Shown: positions 37,381 through 43,573 of the stretch, in pieces | Position numbering within the stretch: position 1 is the stretch's first letter | How the letters are laid out: each line of letters begins with the position of its first letter | Source: Burkholderia ubonensis subsp. mesacidophila | GTDB taxonomy: Bacteria > Pseudomonadota > Gammaproteobacteria > Burkholderiales > Burkholderiaceae | Length of the DNA: 64,000 bases | NCBI RefSeq assembly: GCF_002097715.1 | Contig: NZ_CP020737.1 | Span: forward strand, 1,612,001 to 1,676,000 | Reading direction: 5' to 3' | Notes under the pieces: model-generated | The model's database searches: none | Told to the model about the DNA's origin: nothing | The model's input: only the letters and a program-made list of their open reading frames with translations | Translations under genes and position numbers: made by a program

Positions 37381-38484
37381 ATGAAACAGATCTCCGTCGA
37401 AATCGAACAGGGCGCGGCCGGCACCTTTGCCGAGCCGCCCCGCGACGAACGGCTGTGCGTCGGCATGCGGCTGCCGGCGCCGGACGCGCTGCGCCGCGAC
37501 CTGCCGGCATCGGTCGCCGCGCGCGCGACCGTGGCAGCCGGCCGCCGGCAACTGCGCGCGATCCTCGAGCGCCGCGATGCGCGCCGCATCGTCGTCGTCG
37601 GTCCGTGCTCGATCCACGATCCGCAGGCGGCGCTCGACTATGCGCGGCGGCTCGCGCGGCTCGCGCATGCGGTGCGAGACGCGTTCTGCGTCGTGATGCG
37701 CGTGTACTTCGAGAAGCCGCGCACGACGATCGGCTGGAAAGGCCTGATCAACGACCCGGGCCTCGACGGCAGCCATCGCGTGCTGGACGGGCTGCATGCC
37801 GCGCGCCGGCTGCTCGTCGACATCAACGCGCTCGGACTGCCCGCGGCGATCGAGGCGCTCGACGTCGTCACGCCGCATTACCTGTGCGATCTCGTGAGCT
37901 GGGCCGCGATCGGCGCCCGCACGACCGAGTCGCAGGTGCATCGCGAGCTGGCGTCGGGCCTCGCGATGCCGGTCGGCTTCAAGAACGGCACCGACGGCCA
38001 GGTCGACGTGGCGGCGCACGCGATGCTGGCCAGCATGCGGCCGCATACCTTCATCGGCATCGACGGCGCCGGCGGTCCGGCGCTGCTGCACAGCGGCGGC
38101 AATCCGCATGCGCACCTCGTGCTGCGCGGCGGCCGGCACGGGCCGAACTACGACGCGGCATCGGTGGCGGTTGCCGTCGAGGCGCTGCGCGCGCAGCGCC
38201 TGCCGCCGAACGTGCTGATCGACTGCTCGCACGCGAACTGCGGCAAGCAGGCCGACCGGCAGCTCGCGGTGCTCGACGACGTCGTCGAGCAAATGTGCGC
38301 CGGCAGCGACGCGATTCGCGGCGTGATGCTCGAGAGCTTTCTCGAAGCGGGCGCACAGCCGCTCGGCGGCCCGCTGCGCTACGGCTGCTCGATCACCGAC
38401 CCGTGCCTCGGCTGGGACGCGACCGAGGACGCGCTGCTGCGCGCGCGCAGCCGCTGGCTCGCGCGGGACGGCCGTGCCGGCTGA
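37381..38484 (+). CDS. 3-deoxy-7-phosphoheptulonate (DAHP) synthase, class I
   Basis: A 367-residue AroF/G/H-type enzyme condensing phosphoenolpyruvate and erythrose 4-phosphate, the first step to chorismate. Motifs are VVVGPCSIHDP, MRVYFEKPRTTIGWKGLINDP, the metal ligands in IDCSHANCGK, GFKNGTDG and SITDPCLGW. The start at 37381 follows a GGAG 9 bp upstream. An aromatic-pathway gene inside a DHB cluster supplies chorismate when siderophore demand is high. Whether it escapes feedback inhibition cannot be judged reliably by eye. It is 34 bp after entA and 45 bp before the exporter gene. Confidence 0.93.
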   Translation: MKQISVEIEQGAAGTFAEPPRDERLCVGMRLPAPDALRRDLPASVAARATVAAGRRQLRAILERRDARRIVVVGPCSIHDPQAALDYARRLARLAHAVRDAFCVVMRVYFEKPRTTIGWKGLINDPGLDGSHRVLDGLHAARRLLVDINALGLPAAIEALDVVTPHYLCDLVSWAAIGARTTESQVHRELASGLAMPVGFKNGTDGQVDVAAHAMLASMRPHTFIGIDGAGGPALLHSGGNPHAHLVLRGGRHGPNYDAASVAVAVEALRAQRLPPNVLIDCSHANCGKQADRQLAVLDDVVEQMCAGSDAIRGVMLESFLEAGAQPLGGPLRYGCSITDPCLGWDATEDALLRARSRWLARDGRAG

Positions 38485-38529
38485 CGCCGGCGTCGGCGCG
38501 CGCCTTCTTCAACCCACTACGGAATGGAT

Positions 38530-39765
38530 ATGTCCACGACTTCCGCCGAACCCCTGCAAGCGCCGGCCGACGCCGGCCCCCGTTACCTGCCGCTGCTGCT
38601 CGCGAATCTCGCGATGGTGGCCGGCACCTACGCATTCGTCGCGATCGCCGGCCCGCTGGCGCGCAGGATGAACCTTGAACCCCTGCATATCGGCGCGGTC
38701 ATCGCGAGCGTCGGGCTCGTCTGGATCGCCGCCGCGCCGCGCTGGGGGCGCGCGGCGGACGCACGCGGCCGGCTGCCCGCGATGCGCGCGTCGATCGTCG
38801 GCTTCGTCGCCAGCTTTCTGCTGCTGGCCGGCTATGTCGGCTGGGCGCTGCATCGCGACGGGGCGATCATGCCGCCGGTCTGGGCGAGCTTCGTCGCGCT
38901 GCTGGCGACGCGCGCGGCGATGGGCGGCTGCTATGCCGGCCTGCCGGTCGCGGCGACCGCGTGGATCGCGGACCGGACCGCGACCACGGGGCGCGCGGCG
39001 GCGCTCGCGCGGTTCGGCGCGGCGGGGGCGGTCGGGATGGTGATCGCGCCGCCGCTCGCCGGCTGGCTGGCCGGTTACGACATGACGCTCGCGCTTGCGC
39101 TGTTCGCGCTGCTGCCGCTCGCGGGCCTGCCGGGGCTGCGCCGCTTGCGCGACGACGCACCGCGGCTCGCGCGACACGCGCCGGCGCGGCTGAAGCCGAC
39201 CGATCCGCGGCTGCGCCTGCCGTGGTGGAGCGCGTTCGCGCTGTACAGCGTCGTGATGATCGCGAACAGCGCGCTCGGCTTCTACGTGATCGACCGGCTG
39301 CAGGTCGGCGCGCGCGACGCGTCGGCGGTGGTCGGCTATGCGCTCGGCAGCGCGGGCGTCGGCCTGATCGCGATGCAGTCGCTCGTCGGGCGGCTGCGGC
39401 GGGTCGCGCCGCGACAGTGGCTGCGATGGGGCGCGCTCGTCGGCGGCGTCGGCTTCGTGTCGGTGCTGGCGGTGGAGCCTGCGCAGCCGTTGCTGATGTG
39501 CGCGAGCTATCTGGTGGCGGCCTGCGGAATGGGCGCGGCGTTCCCGGCGGTCGCGGCGCTCGCGAGCACGCGGGTCGAGCCGCACGAGCAGGGCGCGTGC
39601 GCGGGCGCGATGTCGGTCGCGCAGGGGCTCAGCATGGTGGTGGCGCCGCTCGTCGGCAACGGGCTCTACGAACTGCATCCGGCCGCGCCGTTCGCGGCGA
39701 TCGGGGTGGTGCTGGCGGGGGTGTTTGTCGGGACGTGGAGGGGGCGTAGCGCAGCGCGTCGATGA
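38530..39765 (+). CDS. MFS transporter, probable siderophore exporter (EntS-like role)
   Basis: A 411-residue major facilitator with about 12 helices. A short polar N-terminus is followed by YLPLLLANLAMVAGTYAF, then the MFS loop (GRAADARGRLPAMRASIVG). A second half begins near WWSAFALYSVVMIANSALGFYVIDRL. The start at 38530 is preferred to 38524 because GGA lies 6 bp upstream of it. As the last gene of the biosynthetic operon it most likely exports the finished siderophore or a precursor. A strong terminator follows 6 bp after the stop. Confidence 0.88.
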   Translation: MSTTSAEPLQAPADAGPRYLPLLLANLAMVAGTYAFVAIAGPLARRMNLEPLHIGAVIASVGLVWIAAAPRWGRAADARGRLPAMRASIVGFVASFLLLAGYVGWALHRDGAIMPPVWASFVALLATRAAMGGCYAGLPVAATAWIADRTATTGRAAALARFGAAGAVGMVIAPPLAGWLAGYDMTLALALFALLPLAGLPGLRRLRDDAPRLARHAPARLKPTDPRLRLPWWSAFALYSVVMIANSALGFYVIDRLQVGARDASAVVGYALGSAGVGLIAMQSLVGRLRRVAPRQWLRWGALVGGVGFVSVLAVEPAQPLLMCASYLVAACGMGAAFPAVAALASTRVEPHEQGACAGAMSVAQGLSMVVAPLVGNGLYELHPAAPFAAIGVVLAGVFVGTWRGRSAARR

Positions 39766-39771
39766 GAAACG

Positions 39772-39797
39772 AAAGCGCCCGCTTGTGCGGGCGCTTT
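39772..39797 (+). terminator. Terminator of the siderophore biosynthesis operon
   Basis: AAAGCGCCCGC (39772-39782) and GCGGGCGCTTT (39787-39797) form a perfect 11-bp stem with loop TTGT, 6 bp after the exporter stop. Confidence 0.85.
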
Positions 39798-39818
39798 GCT
39801 TCCTGGGCGCAGAAATGA

Positions 39819-39850
39819 GAAAGGCCGGCATATAGCCGGCCTTTCAAAAA
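39819..39850 (-). terminator. Intrinsic terminator after tRNA-like element (right copy)
   Basis: GAAAGGCCGGC and GCCGGCCTTTC form a perfect 11-bp stem with loop ATATA, with an A-run on the plus strand equivalent to a U-run for neighbouring minus-strand RNA. Confidence 0.8.
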
Positions 39851-39856
39851 AACAGA

Positions 39857-39963
39857 TGGTGCCCAGGAGAGGACTCGGTCACACGGGCGCGACCCCGGCC
39901 GCGCTTGCAAGCGCAGCCCTTCGAGTCCTCGCGCAAAGCGCGCAGGCGCTTTGCTTCCTGGGC
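39857..39963 (-). ncRNA. tRNA-like structured element next to tRNA-Leu (right copy)
   Basis: Same length and plan as 20788-20894: acceptor stem GCCCAGG/CCTGGGC, discriminator A, CCA, and internal stems GCAAAGCGC/GCGCTTTGC and GAGGACTCG/CGAGTCCTC. Two base differences from the left copy were noted inside. One falls in the central hairpin and gives a G-U wobble in RNA; the other is in an unpaired stretch. Confidence 0.6.
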
Positions 39964-39972
39964 GCAGAAATG

Positions 39973-40002
39973 AAAAAAGGTCAGCTTGCGCTGACCTTTT
40001 TT
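39973..40002 (-). terminator. Intrinsic terminator directly after tRNA-Leu (right copy)
   Basis: GGTCAGC and GCTGACC form a perfect 7-bp stem with loop TTGC, flanked by six A and six T, just beyond the CCA end of the tRNA gene. Confidence 0.85.
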
Positions 40003-40011
40003 GAAATCAAA

Positions 40012-40098
40012 TGGTGCCCAGGAGAGGACTCGAACCTCCACGGTGTTGCCACCGCTAGGACCTGAACCTAGTGCGTCTACCAATTCCGCCACCTGGGC
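40012..40098 (-). tRNA. tRNA-Leu (anticodon CAG), second copy
   Basis: Identical over the whole 87 nt to 20943-21029: class-II tRNA with anticodon CAG in loop TTCAGGT and encoded CCA. Two identical genes 19 kb apart in direct orientation bracket the siderophore locus. Confidence 0.97.
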
Positions 40099-40133
40099 AC
40101 GTTTCGCTTGGTGCTGCATCGCGAAAGAAGGCA

Positions 40134-40161
40134 ATTATAGCGTGTCCGGAAGGCATGTCAA
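40134..40161 (-). promoter_or_regulatory. Consensus sigma-70 promoter of tRNA-Leu (right copy)
   Basis: On the minus strand, TTGACA (40156-40161) and TATAAT (40134-40139) are spaced 16 bp, as in the left copy. The spacer bases themselves have diverged from the left copy while the two boxes are kept, which argues that both genes are active. Confidence 0.85.
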
Positions 40162-40210
40162 CAGTTTTTTGCTGTCGATGGTCGGCGGCGTTCAGGCACC
40201 GGGCGCCGTA

Positions 40211-41368
40211 TCAATCCGACGTCGCATTGAACACGTCACCGCCGAACGTCTGCAACCCGTTCGCATTCGCGAAGCCCAGATGCGGCACCCCCAGCAGATC
40301 CTCGACGCTGCGCAGCAGCGCATAGTGGTTGTACGGCGTGTTGCTGACCGTACCGGGCCTGATCGACGGCGACAGCAGCACCGCGCCGGTCCGGCCGCCG
40401 CCCGGGCCGAGAATGCCCGGCAGCAGCGCATTCGGTCCGGGCGTCTCGCCGCAGCACGCGCTGGTGTCGCTGGTGCCGGCCTCGTCGAACGTGATGACGA
40501 TCAGGCCGTCCTGCTGGTACGCGGGCGAGTTCATGATCTTCGGAATCAGCGTCTGCAGGAACTGGTCGACCGACGCGAGGCCGCCCGCGCTGCCGTCCGC
40601 GCACGGGCTGTCGTGGCCGTCATGGCACAGGTTCGGCGTGATGAACGCGTAGCTCGGTGTCGTCGACACGCTCTGCAGGTCCGCGTCGAGCTGCGACAGG
40701 TTGACGACGTGACTGCCGCAGCCGGCCGGATCGTCGATCACGGCGTGGAAGTACATGAACGGATCGTGGCGCACGGCGTAGTTGTCCGTGGCCGTCGCCT
40801 TCTGCGTCGTGTCCTGCGCGTTCAGCGCCGGATGCGCGCAGACCGTGCCGCCGTCGCGTGCCGGGTCGTTGCCCATGTCTTCCATGTAGCCCTTCCACGC
40901 GAGTCCCGCGGCCTGCAGCTGGTTGCCGATCGTGAACACGTTGGGCGGCAGCACGCAGCCGAGGCCGGCGACTTGCCCGTTGCCGTCGAGCGCGGTGCTG
41001 CCGAGCCAGTCCGTATAGAACTGGCAGTCGGCTTGCGTTTGCGGATTCGGCGCTTGCCCGCTCACCATCGCAATGTAGTTGTCGAGGCTGTTGTGGCCGA
41101 TCCCGTAGTACTGCGTGAGCAGCGCGCCCTGCGCGGGCAGCGTGCGGGCGAGGTAGGGCGCGGCGGAAGTCGGCCCGAAGGTCGTGTCGTAGCCTTCGTT
41201 TTCGAGCGCGACGATGAAGATGTGCTTCGGCGGTTTCGGCGCGCCCGCGCGGTCGCCGGCGAGTGCGCTCGCCGAAGGGGACGCGTCCGGGCCGTTGCCG
41301 GAGCATGCGGCGAGCAGCAGCGCGGCGAACACGAACAGCGCGCGCGTGATGAAGATGCGGAGATTCAT
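40211..41368 (-). CDS. Lipoprotein phosphoesterase (PF04185, acid phosphatase-like)
   Basis: A 385-residue protein with a lipoprotein signal (MNLRIFITRALFVFAALLLAAC, lipobox LLAAC|S). The phosphoesterase core is FIVALENEGYDTTFGP (metal-binding ENE), YYGIGHNSLDNYIAM, AFITPNLCHDGHDSPC, VITFDEAG, and the C-terminal NHYALLRSVEDLLGV. This resembles the AcpA/phospholipase C superfamily, and the short form often acts as an acid phosphatase. The start at 41368 gives the signal peptide; no strong ribosome site is seen. It follows the larger phosphoesterase gene by 35 bp on the same strand, so the two form an operon. Confidence 0.85.
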   Translation of the reverse strand: MNLRIFITRALFVFAALLLAACSGNGPDASPSASALAGDRAGAPKPPKHIFIVALENEGYDTTFGPTSAAPYLARTLPAQGALLTQYYGIGHNSLDNYIAMVSGQAPNPQTQADCQFYTDWLGSTALDGNGQVAGLGCVLPPNVFTIGNQLQAAGLAWKGYMEDMGNDPARDGGTVCAHPALNAQDTTQKATATDNYAVRHDPFMYFHAVIDDPAGCGSHVVNLSQLDADLQSVSTTPSYAFITPNLCHDGHDSPCADGSAGGLASVDQFLQTLIPKIMNSPAYQQDGLIVITFDEAGTSDTSACCGETPGPNALLPGILGPGGGRTGAVLLSPSIRPGTVSNTPYNHYALLRSVEDLLGVPHLGFANANGLQTFGGDVFNATSD

Positions 41369-41403
41369 GATGGAACGCTCGGTGCGAGTGAGGCGGCAGG
41401 CCG

Positions 41404-42783
41404 TCAAGGTTTGGGAAAGCCGAGCGACGCGGCCAGCGTCGCGAGCTGGTCGATGCCGGGAATGCCGCTCGTGACGGCGCCCAGGCAGGCGCCGCCGAAC
41501 GGCCCGGGCGGCACGTCGAACAGCGGCCCGCTCGTATCGAGTGGCGACGTGAAGTCGAGCGCGTACGCGAGGTTGTTCGTATCGCTCGCGGTGCTGCGCA
41601 CGCCGAGCGGGTCGAGCCCGAAGCGCCACATCAGGAATTGGTGGATCGAGCTCGGATCGAATGCCCAACTGCTGATCGCGCCGCGTTTCGCACGCGGCCC
41701 GATCAGCACGAGCGGCACGCGAAAGCCGAGCAAGCCGTCGTTGCCGAGCTCGGATTCGGCGTACGAGACCGGCCGCTTGAACGGCGGCACGTGATCGAAG
41801 AAGCCGCCCCACTCGTCGTAGGTCACGATCAGCAGCGTGCGGCTCCATGCGGGGCTCGTGCGAACCGCCGTGTAGATCGTGTCGAGGAAGGCCTGGCCGT
41901 TGCGGATGTCGGACACCGGGTGGTCGTCGCCGGACAGGCCCTGCGATTCGCCGGCGAAGCGCGGATCGATCATCGAGAACGCGGGCAGCGCGCCTGCGGC
42001 CGCTTCCGCCAGAAATGCGGCGAACGGCTGGGAATTGCCGAGGTTGCGCGCGCCGTAGAGCGCGGTGAACGGCACGTCGCTGTAGTAGTACGTCGACGGA
42101 ATGCCTTTCGCGTTGAAGCGGTCGAAGATCGTCGGGAGCTGGCAGATCGTGGAATCGTTGACGAGCCGGTCCGTTTCGCCGGACATCAGGTAGAGGCGGT
42201 TCGGATAGGTCTCCGCGAGAATCCCGCAGTGATAGCTGTCGCAGATCGTCCAGTTCTGCGCGCAACCGGCGAAGAACGGCAGGTCGGCCGCCGTGTAATA
42301 GCCGATCGGGAACAGGTCGCCTTGCGTCTTGCTGGTGTCCGGCGTCATCAGCCAGCCGTCCATCTTGCCGCCGTCGAGCTGGATGCGTCCGCCGTCGTAG
42401 CTGTGGTCCGGGTCGGCCTTGCTGCATGCCTGGTAGCCATAGCCCGGGGTCGTCGCGAGCGGGAACGAGCTTTGGGTCTGGCCGAACGCATCCTTGAACT
42501 GCAGTCCGGCCTGACGGCCGTTCGCGCCCGGCACCCAGCCGAGGTAGTGGTCGAACGAGCGGTTTTCCATCACGACGAGTACGACGTGGTCGATGCCGGT
42601 CGTGGACGGCAATGGCAGGGTCGGCCGTGCGGCGCTCTGCGCGGCGAGGGCGCTCGCGGCGGCGGTGCTGCTGCCGTCGCTCGTGCCGCCGCACGCGCCG
42701 AGCGTGGCGGTGGCGGTGAGCGCGACGCCGCCTTGCAGCAGGCGGCGACGATGTGGGCTGAATGGGCGATTGAAGCGGGACAC
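41404..42783 (-). CDS. Exported phosphoesterase, phospholipase C-like
   Basis: A 459-residue protein. The GTG start at 42783 has GGAG upstream. The N-terminus has a Tat-like RRRLLQGG motif and a possible lipobox LGAC. Catalytic-region motifs are DHVVLVVMENRSFDHYLGW, the metal site region LMSGETDRLV, SMIDPRFAG, LIVTYDEWGGFFDHV and FRVPLVLIGPRAKRG. These match bacterial phospholipase C/acid phosphatase (PF04185). Members cleave phospholipids or phosphomonoesters outside the cell. It shares family membership with the following gene but is about 75 residues longer, so an old duplication is possible. Confidence 0.88.
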   Translation of the reverse strand: MSRFNRPFSPHRRRLLQGGVALTATATLGACGGTSDGSSTAAASALAAQSAARPTLPLPSTTGIDHVVLVVMENRSFDHYLGWVPGANGRQAGLQFKDAFGQTQSSFPLATTPGYGYQACSKADPDHSYDGGRIQLDGGKMDGWLMTPDTSKTQGDLFPIGYYTAADLPFFAGCAQNWTICDSYHCGILAETYPNRLYLMSGETDRLVNDSTICQLPTIFDRFNAKGIPSTYYYSDVPFTALYGARNLGNSQPFAAFLAEAAAGALPAFSMIDPRFAGESQGLSGDDHPVSDIRNGQAFLDTIYTAVRTSPAWSRTLLIVTYDEWGGFFDHVPPFKRPVSYAESELGNDGLLGFRVPLVLIGPRAKRGAISSWAFDPSSIHQFLMWRFGLDPLGVRSTASDTNNLAYALDFTSPLDTSGPLFDVPPGPFGGACLGAVTSGIPGIDQLATLAASLGFPKP

Positions 42784-43573
42784 GTTTATTCTCCGGGCGG
42801 CCAGTGGGTCGATGAAAGCGGGGTTGGCGCGCGATCGGGCCGGAGTATCGGCAGCATTTGTGACAGACCGATGTAGCGGATTCGTCGGCGGAAAGGCGTG
42901 CCGTGCGCGGGTCGCGCTGTACGCTCACTTGGTGCTGTAAGCCCGTGCGACGGTGCGACGTGGCAGTGCCGGAGAGGTGTAAGCGCCGGCGCGTCCGGTT
43001 GAAATTGATTTGGTATGCAAATGAAAGGGGGTTGTTGAATTAGAGGGGTTGGTCGAATGCATCGCGGGTGAGGCGGCTTGACATCGTCGTGACGTTGAGG
43101 GGAGGGGCGGTGGGTGCGTCGCAGGTTGCCCGCCGTGCGTCGTGGTTGAGGCGAGTGTGGCTGCTGCCGAGCATCGACAGACCAGCCGGTCGTCGGGATT
43201 TCACGACGGCGCCTGACGGCAGAATCCCTTGTCGCCAGACTCGGCCGTCCGCGTCGGCGCGTCATCATCGACAGCGCGCTGAATGGTGAGGTACTAAGAC
43301 AAGTACTAAAGTGCTTTGAATTTGTATGGGACAAGGGGTAATTGAATCCGTCACCCGAAAAAAATCAAAGTTGTTCGAGCAACATGTCGGTCTGGTAACC
43401 GACGGCCGAATGCGGCGCGGTTGTGTGTTGAAGGACCCGAGCCCGCCTGAGCGGCAGTAGCGTGGCAGAATCGCGTGTGCGACGCAGAAAGCGGCCCATC
43501 GCCGCAACAATTCAGGAAGTATGCGGACGCATCGAACTCGGGTGAATAAAACAATAGTGAGGAATGCCACCCC
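42784..43573. other. 790-bp intergenic region upstream of CHASE2 kinase with repeats
   Basis: I see no convincing gene here; the minus-strand frame 42786-43334 has non-protein-like composition. The region is AT-richer than its surroundings. It holds direct repeats GTACTAA at 43291-43297 and 43303-43309 (12-bp period), the dyad GTTG-TTCGAG-CAAC (43370-43383) and the dyad GTCGGT-N6-ACCGAC (43386-43403). These lie 170-280 bp upstream of the kinase start. Confidence 0.5.

Larger units (their letters stand above)
39812..40128. repeat. Right 317-bp direct repeat carrying tRNA-Leu(CAG) and tRNA-like element
   Basis: Partner of 20744-21060, same orientation and same length. A further short piece of the repeat unit (39790-39818 resembles 39947-39975, about 28 bp) lies just outside it, giving a third, partial acceptor-stem copy next to the operon terminator. 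Confidence 0.9.

Noticed and set aside
20744..40128. Integrative genomic island inserted by a tyrosine integrase at tRNA-Leu
   Set aside because: No integrase, excisionase or phage gene is present, and the repeats contain whole tRNA genes plus 3' sequence rather than a short 3'-end att core. A repeat-bounded cassette or segmental duplication fits better.
40211..42928. 905-codon frame apparently fusing both phosphoesterases
   Set aside because: Its first 500 codons are a shadow of the upstream phosphoesterase. Only the part from 41368 is protein-like, and the two genes use different frames with separate signal peptides.
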